A DNA stretch of 64,000 nucleotides from Elusimicrobiota bacterium (GCA_016715645.1 JADJZR010000003.1:1-64000); one strand, 5' to 3'; positions 1 to 9,655 are shown, counted from the first letter of the stretch. Notes: a model not told the origin generated them from the sequence alone. Program-made: numbers and translations.

Positions 1-1446
1 CTGGAAGCGGGGAAACGCGCTGTTTCCGTTCTGACGATCATCCAAGACGCCCACGACAATTACGAAGCCCAACTGGCCCTCAGCCGCACCCTGGCCGAAC
101 TGGCCGAAAAGGAAAAAGACGGCCCCCTCCTGGTCTGCGTCGAAGGCGCCTGGGGACCGGTCAATGTCAATGTTGTGAAAAATAAAATCCCCCCTGAAAA
201 AATTGAATCAACAACCAACGATTTACTCAAAAGGGGTTTGATAACAGGTGAGGAACATCGTGCCATGCTGGATGATCGAATCCATATCATGGGTGTCGAA
301 AACCAGAAAATGCACCGAGTCAACACTTTATGGCAAAAAACCGTTATTGACAACACGCCCGGTATCAATCCTTGGTTACACGAAATAACGGAATGGAGGA
401 AAGACCTGGTTAAGTCGCTCCCCCCCCCCATTCAAGACCTTATTCTTGCCCGGGATTCTTATGACAAGGGAGAAAGCGAACTAAATTATTTCTTAAAAAT
501 TCTTGTGCGGCATTGGGGGAAGACCCCAATTCCCATAGAATTCAGTTCTATCAAGACTTTTATCGAGATCGCCCGAGAAGAGGAGGTGGACAAAGAAATA
601 AAGCCAATGATTCATATCCTTTTGGAAGAAATGGGGAGAGATGGAATGCCAGCTACCCCTATGATTTCCCTCCAAAACAATAACCCCCGGGGATTGCTTA
701 ACTGGTGGGAATCCGTAGATCAAACTAAATTGTCTGTAAAAGGCAGAGAAAGTTACGAAAAAGTTAGGACCAGGCTAAAAACCAGAGAATCCGCCGAGAC
801 CTTGGAACCCGGAAAGCTACAACGGGAAATTAGAGCATTCTATTCCGCCCTATTGGAAAAGTCTCTAGCGAACCTTCCGTCAAAGAACGAACATGATCTC
901 CAACTTGAAAAAATTAAGTTAGCCCGATGGATTTCGCTCAGGGTTCACCTGGCGAAATTGGAATTAACCCCTGAACTACTCACTGAAATTTTAACGGAAC
1001 CCATGGTATATCCATGGACGTGGGCCGCCCAAAAAGCGGAAACACTCAACCTCCGAGACCATTTTCCTCCGCCACCTCGGGAATGGAGAAAAACCGAATT
1101 AGCGGCCATCAAGTTCTATCGATTGGCCTCGTTGCGCAATGGCCCGATAGCGGCAGGAACGATCACGGCCGCTCGAAACGCTAACACAAGTAAAGTCATC
1201 CTTGTCGCTGGAGGATTCCACGCTCCGGGCCTTCAGGCTGAATTTCGCCAAGAAGGTGTAATGCACCAAACGTTTTGTCCAAAATTCGACATAAAAAGCC
1301 CTCAATTTGAGCTAAGAAAAGCAAGTAATTTTATGTCGAAAGAAGCAACCCCTTTGATTTACAATCCTTCGGGAAATAATGCTCTTGAAAAGAGGACGAA
1401 ACACTTCTCGTTCCAATGGGTAAAAAAAACATATCTCAACAATTAA
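1..1446 (+). CDS. TraB/Tiki/ChaN-like protein, 5' end missing
   Basis: The frame is open from base 1 to a TAA at 1444-1446 (481 visible residues), so the gene begins outside the window; the GTG at 175 is internal because conserved-looking sequence precedes it. Seen: an N-terminal strand followed by QDAH (H18) and NYEAQ, a VEGA motif (E48), a GVEN motif near residue 100, a long charged helical middle, and a C-terminal hydrophobic strand ILVAGGFH (H407) followed by APGL. The arrangement of an early Asp/His motif, an acidic strand end and a late GxxH is the pattern of the TraB/PrgY-Tiki-ChaN-like superfamily, whose members bind metal or heme or act as peptidases. I cannot assign a substrate. No membrane segment is visible in the part present. 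Its 3' end overlaps the probable start (1416) of the downstream Lon-like gene by about 30 bases, suggesting one operon. Base composition at its 3' end is AT-richer than the giant gene. Confidence 0.6.
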   Translation: MEAGKRAVSVLTIIQDAHDNYEAQLALSRTLAELAEKEKDGPLLVCVEGAWGPVNVNVVKNKIPPEKIESTTNDLLKRGLITGEEHRAMLDDRIHIMGVENQKMHRVNTLWQKTVIDNTPGINPWLHEITEWRKDLVKSLPPPIQDLILARDSYDKGESELNYFLKILVRHWGKTPIPIEFSSIKTFIEIAREEEVDKEIKPMIHILLEEMGRDGMPATPMISLQNNNPRGLLNWWESVDQTKLSVKGRESYEKVRTRLKTRESAETLEPGKLQREIRAFYSALLEKSLANLPSKNEHDLQLEKIKLARWISLRVHLAKLELTPELLTEILTEPMVYPWTWAAQKAETLNLRDHFPPPPREWRKTELAAIKFYRLASLRNGPIAAGTITAARNANTSKVILVAGGFHAPGLQAEFRQEGVMHQTFCPKFDIKSPQFELRKASNFMSKEATPLIYNPSGNNALEKRTKHFSFQWVKKTYLNN

Positions 1447-1609
1447 ATTCAATAGAAAATTATTTTTTTGGGGAATCGCGCTTTTTCTCCTCGCGGCCCT
1501 ACTCTTCGCAACCCCCCTTGACGTAGGAAACGCGATACAAGGAGGTTTTTCTTCTCAAACAATTACAAACACAGGAAAAGCTCTTCTCCCATCAGCAGTC
1601 TCTCTTCTA
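1416..1609 (+). other. Hidden N-terminal membrane anchor of the Lon-like gene, behind an A8 run
   Basis: The frame of the large downstream gene stays open upstream of its first TTG (1610) back to 1424 without any ATG, GTG or TTG. That stretch encodes a basic start, a strong hydrophobic segment (LFFWGIALFLLAALLFATP) and a second hydrophobic stretch (LLPSAVSLLLGYI). An ATG at 1416 lies one base out of frame, separated by the run of eight A at 1422-1429. Adding one A joins MGKKK to the hydrophobic frame and gives a textbook signal anchor, for a total of about 2744 residues. The AAGGAGG at 1539-1545 has no usable start codon at normal spacing and is probably just coding sequence (Gln-Gly-Gly). 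Either the assembly lacks one A, or the ribosome or RNA polymerase slips on the run. Confidence 0.6.
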
Positions 1610-4600
1610 TTGGGCTATATTCGGATTCCAAAGGGAATTTTCGATCGCATTGGAGAAAGACAGCCCAGCAAAGAAGAACTGATCGAACGTTCTAAGAAAA
1701 AAATTATCGGTTTTTTAGAAAATTCAGAAACATATGATCAAGCCCTCGCCGTCCTTATCAGTCTCCATTCCAGCGACCCCGAGGATGAAATAGCGGAGGC
1801 TATTTTCGACCAATTAGATGACAATCAAAAAAAAATATACATGAACCAAGCGGTTGAAGATCCCCGCTGGGCCATGGAATTGGCCCATGTCGTTCAAGGG
1901 AAAAGCAGACGGGAACGGGATACTATTTCAAGGGAAGCTATGCGTCTCCTCCCGGAAGCCCTTCGAGATCTTGAAGATATCAACAGAATCTTTGAAGATA
2001 TCTCCTCGGAAAATTTCAACGGTAAAACACCAGAATCAATTCAATCTAATTTCAAAGAACTCCTTCAACGGCACAAAAATCGGTTAAAGTCCCCCAATCT
2101 AAACGTGCTGAAAGATGATGGAATTTTGGTCTCCCCCATGGATGAAGATTCACAGCATATATCCCAAGCATGGACTGTCTTTCGGTATTACAAAACTATG
2201 TCCGAAGAGACCGCTCGAAATTATCCATCCGGTGAAATCACCCCATCCGCTTCAGATCCAACCAAATTTCTTTCGCAGGTTCGATTAATGAGAGGCATTC
2301 TGTACACAGAAATCGAATTCCATGAATCTGTCGCTGCCATGCGCCAGTCCGGCATGGCCTTTCCCTCGACAACGGGCTTAGGATTGGAAAAAGGCATTGG
2401 TTTTGGCCTTTTAAAGAAATGGGCACGTTTCTATTCGGGGGATAGCCTTACCGTAGGCAATAAAACCACTAAATTAATCAATAACATTCAGAGCGCCTGG
2501 AAAGCTCTCTCTCAAAGCGCTCAACTTGTTTCGGGAGGGGTGATCGAGTTAAACCGCTCAATTGATATTGACACGTTCCCCGTTTCGTCAACCCTCAAAC
2601 AACCGGAATTCGCAGAGGTCATGGCAAATGCGAAAACTCGAATAAAAGATGGATCTGCCCCTGTCATTGTGGCTCTTCCCTGGGCCCAAACTAAGGCTGA
2701 TTTTTTGCTATCGATTGAAAAAACATCCCAAACCCCATCGGAGGTTGAGACCTTGGGAGGTCAGCAAGTGGTTCGATTTCACGCCGGCCCACTCTTTTCG
2801 GACCCAACGACCGCCGAGAATAAGATGGTTCAGCTATTAGAAAACATCGGCAAGGAGAAACCCAGCGTTGTCGTCATCGACTTAGACGAACTGGTTTCGG
2901 ACCTCTTTCTCCTTGAGACCACTGATGTAGCCTCAAAAAAGCTTCAAGAAAATTTCATAAATCGCATGCTCGCTGAATGGGAACGTCTTCAGGATAAACC
3001 AACCCTCTTGTTTTTAACATCCGATGACAACCATTCGTTTTATCTCCCTGAAAGAGTCTCTCAACAGGCCCTTCGCGTGGAGCCCACCCGGGAATCGGTT
3101 CACCTCAGCTTGTTGGAGACCCTCGAAGGCATTAGACAGACACATCCCTCCCTGACCGTTGAAAACGGAGTCGACACTTATATTCTCAATCAAATCTATG
3201 GAGAGTCCTCGCTCACTCTGCCCGACGCCCAAAGAATGTTGGCTTGGGTTGCCGCTCAAAAAGCCTCCCAAGGCCAACCAATGAGAGTGGCCGACTTGAG
3301 GGGTGAAATCGCGCAACTACCCGTAATCGACAAACTCCCCATCGCGAGACGTGTTCGGGCCGTGGCAGGAAAAGTAACCCCCGAAATACGAGAAAAAATC
3401 TACAGGATCGCCAACGAACTCCGTCGCGCCCGTGCCAGCAAAGACGAAAAAGAAGCTTCCCGAAAAGAACAATATCTGGACACGGTTTTAGGGCTTTTCT
3501 TCTTCTGGAAAAACACGGCCTCCAAACCGCCCGAAGAGCGAAAAACGGTCGATCCGAACTTTCGAGCCCAAGCCAAAGCCCGCTTTAAGCAGAAATATTC
3601 CGGCTTAGACCACATTTTTGACCAGCTTTTTGACCTCTGCGTGTTGCCTAAATTGGGGACCGAACATTCCGCCAATGCGCCACCAAGCGATATCCCGCTT
3701 TTGTACGGGTCCCCTGGCGTTGGTAAAACCTCTCTGGGCCATGCCATTGCTGAAATGTTTGGAAATGACGAACACGGGGACCCCTTTTATAAGTTTGCGG
3801 AAATATCTCTGGCCGGCGAATCGGATGGATCAAAGATTACCGGGTTCAGCTCCACCTACGCCAAATCCAGTACCGGCGCCCCCCTGCAACTTTTCCGACA
3901 AGCGGGAACAGGCAAAGTCGTATTGCTAATTGATGAATTAGATAAAGCGAACAGAGCCCTATTAGAATCTTTGACACGCCTTTTGGACCAAACTAACCCT
4001 TTCATGGACAGCTACCTGAGTTCGGAATTTCCTATTAATTTAAGGGATGTTCAAATTGTCCTAACGGCCAACTCCTTGGAATTTCTAAAAGATCATACCC
4101 AATTAAGAGATCGGGTTAAGATCATCCATGTTCCCGACTACCAACCCGCCACCTTGGAACAGATTGCCACCCGCCATCTTCTCCCTCAAGTAATGGCTGA
4201 AGAATCTTTGGAGGATTACATAAGTGTTCCTGATCCTGCCGCTTTTGTGAATAAATTGCTAACGGATTATCCGTCTATCCGAAGCCCCAGGTCAATCAAG
4301 AAAACCATTGAATTTGTGCTTCGTGAGGCCTTCAATCGCCAGGTCGGCCCTGGCAAGCCTGATCCACTTGCCACAAAATTCGAAATAACTCCAGACGACA
4401 TCCAAATATATCTGGGGCCTCCCCAACCACACCCACAAACCGGCATTCTCCCAAGGGATCCAGGAGAAGTGGCGATGCTGGCGGCCGGCTTTGATGACAT
4501 ATTCTGGGTTCGTGCCGGAAGGGAGCCAGGTCCCCCGCCCAAAGAGCTTGTCAATCAAACCATTGGACATGTTGAGGGTGAAATGCAAATTTCAGGCGCG

Positions 4601-7600
4601 ATTGCCGTGCGAATTGCAAACAAAAGGAAAAAAACAGAATATAACTGGATTTTAAACACATCCCATCCAGACATAGAAAAATCCGGAAATTCCGCGGGAC
4701 TTGCCATGGGATTGGCGGTGGTTTCTGAGCAAGAAGATGTATCCGTGCGCCCAGGATTTGCCGTGACCGGCGCGCTCAAAACAAACGGAGAAGTGGCTGA
4801 AGTCGCCGGTTTGGATGAAAAAATTCCATCCGGATTACACCACGGAATCCATTCATTTTTACTGCCTCGCCAAAACATGGACGAATTACTTAACATAATG
4901 GTTTATAACCCTTCACTTTCCGGCGTCGTTTTGAGAAAAGAGAACGATGTCCTGACAGAAACCCTGGTTTTCCCCCAGGATGTGCCTGAGGTGATCCCAG
5001 GCGATCCCATAATGGCCCCGAAGGATTGGGAATCCCTTTTTACTGAAACCGATGGCGTTCAAATTGTCCCTTCAAAGTTTGCCGGCATTAATGGCTGGCA
5101 AGTTGAGGGGACTCCGGAAGCCATCGCCAAATGGCTGAGTCACAAGCCTGCACTTGTTCCGTTGACCAACGCACCCACTTATTTTCTTTGTTCAACCATC
5201 GACGAGGCTATCGAATTTTCTTTGGAAACTCCATCCACTACAAATGAATCAAAGGAACACCACCTCACCCGCCTCGGCGTCAAACATGTGGATAAAAGAA
5301 CACTTCCCGAACGAGCGCCACAAACCCGAGAAAAATCAACAGAACCGGCGGAAAAAGCAAAAACCACACTTGAAATAATCCCACTTCAGTCTCCACCCGT
5401 TTCCCTTACACCCCCAGGGCGTGGCCGAGATCCGCTCAAAATAATCGGAATAACACCGAACATAGTCAGTAAAGGCATTGCTTACAGAGAAAACTATTTT
5501 GCCACGCTCACTCGTATCATTGAAAAAGCGGCCGAACACAATGCCCTGGAAGGGCTTCGCGCTACCATTGCGCTTTCCATTGCCTGTCAGGACCTATTCA
5601 CAAGCATTAAAAGAAAAGAGAGTGTCCGAGGAATTTCCCTTGCTGGAATCGACTATGAGCAAATTGAACGTGGACTTCGAAAAATTGATAGTTTCAAAAA
5701 CCAAGCCAAAGATATCATCACTAAATCCTCAGACTCTGAAGAAACTGTAAAATCGAAGATTAGATCTTTCCTAGACGGTGTAGATGGAATTGGGAATCTC
5801 ATAAATGAACTCACAAAAATTTCGCCAGATCCATCCCAATCAAACGATTACCGAAGATTGCTCATAGAACATTGGGTGGAACGTTATTTCTTTGGGCGAG
5901 AAAATATTTCCAATTCCGATCTCGGGTTATCCATGTTGGCCCTACGTGGCGCACTGGATATTCAAAATGGCATTGACATAAATGTCCTTCAAGAGAGAAC
6001 CCCTCCAAAAAGAGATCGGGGGACAAGCCCCCCTGACCCAATCGACGAAGCGGCCGGAAGGGTCACCCCTTACCGCACCGGATCTCACGGTGGAATTCTA
6101 ACCTTCACGGTTGAAGAGGAAGCCAAACCGTTTTTATTGGATTCCCTTGCCGCGGCCACACAGACCCAATCCGTTGAAACCCACCCTATTACCTTTCTTG
6201 AAATTAACTTCTCGGCCCCAGCGCTTTCACCGACCGATACTAATTCCATCACCCGACTTCTCAACATCGTCAACCAAGCCCGTGCCGCGGGCGGGACAGG
6301 GTTGGTGGTGGACCTGGACCGTCTTTTTGACACCTATGGAAACCGAACGGCGGGTGTCCTAACCAAGATGGTTCAGCTCGCGCAAGGCCTCCAGCCGGGA
6401 ACCAACTCGGTCCAATCTTTTCTTCCACTGCCTCTTATTTTCGTTGGAAAAGAACAGTCCTACTACCGCGCCTCGGACATATGCCCGGCATTTGACGGGC
6501 TGGCCCTGGTAACAACGGTTGAGGCGGAACTGGCGGTCCTTATCCGCCGCACGGCGAATACTCTCTGCGCAAATCAACAGCTGTATTTTTCTAATGACGC
6601 AATAAATTATGCCGTTGGAAGAGTAAAACATTCCGGCTACGATACGGCCTTTCAAGCCATGAAAAGTGCCTTGGGTAAATCCATTGGGAAGGATGAGATG
6701 GTCGTTTCAGAACAACTCATCACGCACGCTTTTTCGGAAACTGAGAATAGGATTGGCCGATCAAACACCGGCTACAGTTTGATTTGGATTAAGGAACGAA
6801 TTCAGCTGATTCAGGACGAATCCATAAAGCGCCTCGTCAAAACTTATTACAGCCAGTTGCTGGCCACCCCTCAGACAGACTCCAACTATGTGACCCTGTA
6901 TTCCTATTTGGAGGCCGTGGCGCGCTTTCCCTGGGAGCAAGTCAACGCCCCCCTCGCGGACCCGGAAGATTACGAAACTTTGTTAAAAAGAATGGCTTAC
7001 GCCGAAAAAAAATTTAACGAAACCCATTTTGGAATGACAGAGGTCCAACGAATTATTAGGCATACCCTCCAAAGCAATTGGCGGCGGCTAAACCATCGCC
7101 TCCCCCCCCGGGGCTTGCAATATACGTTCTTGGGTTCTCCCGGAACTGGGAAAACATCGGCTGTTCCGGCAATGGCCAGAGCCATCACCTACAACGGACC
7201 TCAAGGGCCCATGACGGCCTACGGAAGTTGGGATATCGACATGGCCGGTATGGATGACCCCTCAAACCTATTGGGGTTTCTTAGAACCTACGTTGGGGCC
7301 CGTTGGGGATCCCTCTATGGGGGCCTCATCGAGAGAGGTCTTTACTCAATTTTCGGGATTGACGAACCCAGCCGAGCCAGGACATCGCAGAAAGGCAATC
7401 CAACAGACGCATTAACCCGATTTTTAGACCCGGCCTTCCGGGACAAATTCACGGACACGTTTATTGCATTTGCCGTACCGTTGGGGCCCCTCATGGTTGT
7501 CTTGCTCACCAATGACAAGCTTCCGGACCACATCGAAGACCGGACCACTCTTGTTGTCATACCGGATCCAACCCCGGAACAACTTGCCCAAATTGGACAA

Positions 7601-9649
7601 CGGCATACTCTCACACGAGTGCACAAAAAGTTTGGAATTAAGTCTCACCTGCTCACCATAGATGACTCTGCCATGCAGGAGATCGTGACAAATTATGTTC
7701 CCCACGGAGCACGGGACCTTCAACGGGTTATCTCCTTGCTGGGGGCCGCGGCCGCCAACAAATCTCTTTTAGAGGGAGAGGCCGCAGAACCAATCCACGT
7801 CACCCTTGATAACTTGAAAAGTTTGCTGGGCTCACCCCCACGCTCGACCTCGAGGAATTTAAGTAAAAAAGAGCCCCTTCCCGGAGAAGTGTTGACCTTC
7901 ATTGATGGAATGCCTTCCATGGTCCACGCGGTTCATTTCCCCAGAGAAGACACAGATAGGCTCTACCCAACCATCAGTCCCCTTCTTGACCCTCCGATGA
8001 AAGAAAGCGCTCACTTAGCCTTCAAAAATGCCGTCGTCAACAATCCCTCAGATAAAAAGGGCGAAATATTCATTGACGCTTCCGGCCCAAAGAAATTCGA
8101 AGGTGCGTCGAGCGGTTTAGCCTATTACATGGCCGTTCAGTCCGCCATAACAGAACAACCAATCCCAAAAGGGGTGGCCTATCTGGGAGGGATCGATGCG
8201 ACTGGACGGATTTCGAAAGTATCCCCCCAACTTCTTTCCGAATCCGCCTCGAACGCATCCAAATTTGGCCTTACGAAACTCGTGTTGCCTGGGGAAAATA
8301 AAGGCGACCTTGAAGCCCTCTTTTTTAACCAACCCCGTTTGGCCAGCCGGACCCGGTATGAAGGAAAGGACACACTGAGAGTTCCTTTCAAAAACGCCGG
8401 ACCCCGACCCGATTGGGCCGCCCCAGAAGTTATTGCTATGTGGGAAGCGGAAAGCCGACAGGCTTCTTTATGGAATGAAACCTTGAGGTCCCAAGAACTC
8501 TTCAATCAGGCTGTAGCAATGAATCTCACCCTCTTTGTGGACGACAACAAAGGAATTCAAATTTCCGGCTCGCAAGAGAGTTTGGACAGGCTACTCGAAG
8601 AACATGTCGAGTTCACACCCCCGCTCACATTTGAGCTCATTGATAACGTGAATGGACTGTCTCCCCCCTCGACCCCGAGGCAGAAACCCCTTGAAAAAAT
8701 TGCCGCCTCCTGGATTGGCGCGATCGCCACCGCTCTCATTTTGGGCAACCTTATTAACCTGGCCGCGACCTTCTCCGTCCAAGCGGCAACAGTGACAGCC
8801 GCGGCAAGTTCAGCAGCGTGGGCTGTTCCACTAGGGGTCTCCCTCATCATTCTTTTTATGCTCACAATAAGGCGAAATGTTATTAAGAACACCCCCCTCC
8901 CGGCCCTTTTGTCGGATCTTATACGAATAGGATTTGCTTCACCCAACCCAACCTATGACAGACTTGTATCAGAGTATGCCAGATCCGGAAAAATGACTCC
9001 TGTCACAAGGTTAAGCATTTTTGGGTTTCTAGCCCCCCCCTTGGATAAAGTTCATGAACCAGAGATTACTCATGAGTTGAAATTGGCCAACGATCGAGCG
9101 ATCCAGGGGTTAAAGGAAGGTCATGACTTCATCCTTCCAGACACCGATTCTTTTCTGGACCTCGTGGGCGTCGGTGTGGGAACAGACGGAGCCCCACCCC
9201 CCGTTATCACTTTTGATTGGGACAGTTTAAAGCAGGGGAAGACCACTACGTTGTTGGATGGGATAGCCCAGGGCAAACCGCTGGGGTCTATTTTGGCCTT
9301 TGTTTCCGTCGGTAAAGGTCAAACAGCCGCGGAAATGGCCAACTATGTTGAGACCCGCTGGCCGGGGCTGGACAAAAGTTACAGGGTGGTTTATGTGGAT
9401 TCGGACCAGATCAATAAAAACGATTTAGGCGAGGTGAATAAGGTTCACAGTGAAAAGTTGGCGAATTACATTAGCAGAAAAATCTTGAATGGTTCCCATA
9501 TTTCTTTAAGGGTTCTGGTTTCCTCCGAGAACAGAAACCGCTGGGTAGGATTAGCATTGGACATTTTTCCAATCGACGCCGGTTACTCGGTTCAAGGACT
9601 TCTCGGCGCCTTCCGAAACGCTCACCTCATCTTCAACATCCAAGCCTAA
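1610..9649 (+). CDS. Membrane-anchored double AAA+/Lon-type protease, tandem-duplicated
   Basis: This 2679-residue frame (TTG 1610 to TAA 9647; probably longer at the N-terminus) encodes two homologous AAA+-Lon units. Unit 1: a Walker-B-only AAA-like segment (VVVIDLDEL, about residue 425), a Lon-like AAA+ module with Walker A GSPGVGKTSL (about 700), Walker B LLIDELDK (about 772), sensor TANS and arginine finger LRDR, then a Lon peptidase domain with GNSAGLA (S1028), VTG and a Lys 43 residues later (K1071). E. coli Lon has the same S679-K722 spacing. Unit 2 repeats this: LVVDLDRL (about 1567), Walker A GSPGTGKTS (about 1842), FGIDEPS (about 1914), and a peptidase domain GASSGLA (S2167) whose Lys position is Ser (S2210). 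Two membrane segments follow (about 2364-2422), then a soluble C-terminal domain of about 250 residues. Bacterial Lon is normally about 800 residues with one unit. Expected role: ATP-driven proteolysis at the inner membrane; substrate unknown. It converges on the giant gene. Confidence 0.8.
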   Translation: MGYIRIPKGIFDRIGERQPSKEELIERSKKKIIGFLENSETYDQALAVLISLHSSDPEDEIAEAIFDQLDDNQKKIYMNQAVEDPRWAMELAHVVQGKSRRERDTISREAMRLLPEALRDLEDINRIFEDISSENFNGKTPESIQSNFKELLQRHKNRLKSPNLNVLKDDGILVSPMDEDSQHISQAWTVFRYYKTMSEETARNYPSGEITPSASDPTKFLSQVRLMRGILYTEIEFHESVAAMRQSGMAFPSTTGLGLEKGIGFGLLKKWARFYSGDSLTVGNKTTKLINNIQSAWKALSQSAQLVSGGVIELNRSIDIDTFPVSSTLKQPEFAEVMANAKTRIKDGSAPVIVALPWAQTKADFLLSIEKTSQTPSEVETLGGQQVVRFHAGPLFSDPTTAENKMVQLLENIGKEKPSVVVIDLDELVSDLFLLETTDVASKKLQENFINRMLAEWERLQDKPTLLFLTSDDNHSFYLPERVSQQALRVEPTRESVHLSLLETLEGIRQTHPSLTVENGVDTYILNQIYGESSLTLPDAQRMLAWVAAQKASQGQPMRVADLRGEIAQLPVIDKLPIARRVRAVAGKVTPEIREKIYRIANELRRARASKDEKEASRKEQYLDTVLGLFFFWKNTASKPPEERKTVDPNFRAQAKARFKQKYSGLDHIFDQLFDLCVLPKLGTEHSANAPPSDIPLLYGSPGVGKTSLGHAIAEMFGNDEHGDPFYKFAEISLAGESDGSKITGFSSTYAKSSTGAPLQLFRQAGTGKVVLLIDELDKANRALLESLTRLLDQTNPFMDSYLSSEFPINLRDVQIVLTANSLEFLKDHTQLRDRVKIIHVPDYQPATLEQIATRHLLPQVMAEESLEDYISVPDPAAFVNKLLTDYPSIRSPRSIKKTIEFVLREAFNRQVGPGKPDPLATKFEITPDDIQIYLGPPQPHPQTGILPRDPGEVAMLAAGFDDIFWVRAGREPGPPPKELVNQTIGHVEGEMQISGAIAVRIANKRKKTEYNWILNTSHPDIEKSGNSAGLAMGLAVVSEQEDVSVRPGFAVTGALKTNGEVAEVAGLDEKIPSGLHHGIHSFLLPRQNMDELLNIMVYNPSLSGVVLRKENDVLTETLVFPQDVPEVIPGDPIMAPKDWESLFTETDGVQIVPSKFAGINGWQVEGTPEAIAKWLSHKPALVPLTNAPTYFLCSTIDEAIEFSLETPSTTNESKEHHLTRLGVKHVDKRTLPERAPQTREKSTEPAEKAKTTLEIIPLQSPPVSLTPPGRGRDPLKIIGITPNIVSKGIAYRENYFATLTRIIEKAAEHNALEGLRATIALSIACQDLFTSIKRKESVRGISLAGIDYEQIERGLRKIDSFKNQAKDIITKSSDSEETVKSKIRSFLDGVDGIGNLINELTKISPDPSQSNDYRRLLIEHWVERYFFGRENISNSDLGLSMLALRGALDIQNGIDINVLQERTPPKRDRGTSPPDPIDEAAGRVTPYRTGSHGGILTFTVEEEAKPFLLDSLAAATQTQSVETHPITFLEINFSAPALSPTDTNSITRLLNIVNQARAAGGTGLVVDLDRLFDTYGNRTAGVLTKMVQLAQGLQPGTNSVQSFLPLPLIFVGKEQSYYRASDICPAFDGLALVTTVEAELAVLIRRTANTLCANQQLYFSNDAINYAVGRVKHSGYDTAFQAMKSALGKSIGKDEMVVSEQLITHAFSETENRIGRSNTGYSLIWIKERIQLIQDESIKRLVKTYYSQLLATPQTDSNYVTLYSYLEAVARFPWEQVNAPLADPEDYETLLKRMAYAEKKFNETHFGMTEVQRIIRHTLQSNWRRLNHRLPPRGLQYTFLGSPGTGKTSAVPAMARAITYNGPQGPMTAYGSWDIDMAGMDDPSNLLGFLRTYVGARWGSLYGGLIERGLYSIFGIDEPSRARTSQKGNPTDALTRFLDPAFRDKFTDTFIAFAVPLGPLMVVLLTNDKLPDHIEDRTTLVVIPDPTPEQLAQIGQRHTLTRVHKKFGIKSHLLTIDDSAMQEIVTNYVPHGARDLQRVISLLGAAAANKSLLEGEAAEPIHVTLDNLKSLLGSPPRSTSRNLSKKEPLPGEVLTFIDGMPSMVHAVHFPREDTDRLYPTISPLLDPPMKESAHLAFKNAVVNNPSDKKGEIFIDASGPKKFEGASSGLAYYMAVQSAITEQPIPKGVAYLGGIDATGRISKVSPQLLSESASNASKFGLTKLVLPGENKGDLEALFFNQPRLASRTRYEGKDTLRVPFKNAGPRPDWAAPEVIAMWEAESRQASLWNETLRSQELFNQAVAMNLTLFVDDNKGIQISGSQESLDRLLEEHVEFTPPLTFELIDNVNGLSPPSTPRQKPLEKIAASWIGAIATALILGNLINLAATFSVQAATVTAAASSAAWAVPLGVSLIILFMLTIRRNVIKNTPLPALLSDLIRIGFASPNPTYDRLVSEYARSGKMTPVTRLSIFGFLAPPLDKVHEPEITHELKLANDRAIQGLKEGHDFILPDTDSFLDLVGVGVGTDGAPPPVITFDWDSLKQGKTTTLLDGIAQGKPLGSILAFVSVGKGQTAAEMANYVETRWPGLDKSYRVVYVDSDQINKNDLGEVNKVHSEKLANYISRKILNGSHISLRVLVSSENRNRWVGLALDIFPIDAGYSVQGLLGAFRNAHLIFNIQA
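3570..4420 (+). other. Lon-like AAA+ ATPase module 1
   Basis: Walker A GSPGVGKTSLGHAIAEMFG closely follows the Lon pattern (E. coli Lon has GPPGVGKTSLGQSIA), Walker B is LLIDELDKA, sensor 1 is VLTANS, and LRDRVKIIHVPDY followed by IATRHLLPQ matches the arginine-finger and small-domain start of Lon. All catalytic ATPase residues appear intact. Confidence 0.85.
4450..4960 (+). other. Lon peptidase (S16) domain 1, catalytic dyad intact
   Basis: The motif GNSAGLAMGLA carries Ser1028 (codon 4691-4693); VTGALKTNGEV matches the MTGE segment of Lon; AGLDEK carries Lys1071 (codon 4820-4822), exactly 43 residues after the Ser as in E. coli Lon. A following FLLPRQN matches the VLIPFEN segment. Residue numbers count from the TTG at 1610. 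This domain should be proteolytically competent. Confidence 0.8.
6990..7840 (+). other. Lon-like AAA+ ATPase module 2
   Basis: Walker A GSPGTGKTSAVPAMARAI, Walker B YSIFGIDEPSRA, sensor LLTNDKLPDHIEDRT and IGQRHTLTRVHKKFG follow the same order as module 1. The Walker motifs are intact, so ATP binding and hydrolysis are plausible, although the sequence is further from classical Lon than module 1. Confidence 0.75.
7880..8340 (+). other. Lon peptidase-like domain 2, catalytic Lys lost
   Basis: GASSGLAYYMAV supplies the nucleophile position (Ser2167, codon 8108-8110), but the residue 43 positions later is Ser2210 (codon 8237-8239) instead of Lys, and the VTG threonine is replaced (YLGGIDATGRI). 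The closing KLVLPGENKGDLE still matches Lon. The fold is probably kept while classical Ser-Lys proteolysis is not; a structural or substrate-binding role is more likely. Confidence 0.7.
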
Positions 9650-9655
9650 CCACAT

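Noticed and set aside
1518..1540. Sigma-70-like promoter (TTGACG ... GATACA) before the Lon-like gene
   Set aside because: The spacing between the boxes is only about 10 bases and the stretch lies inside the probable coding sequence.
1539..1545. AAGGAGG, a perfect Shine-Dalgarno-like sequence upstream of the Lon-like gene
   Set aside because: No ATG, GTG or TTG follows at usable spacing in the right frame, and the stretch reads as coding sequence after the hydrophobic anchor.
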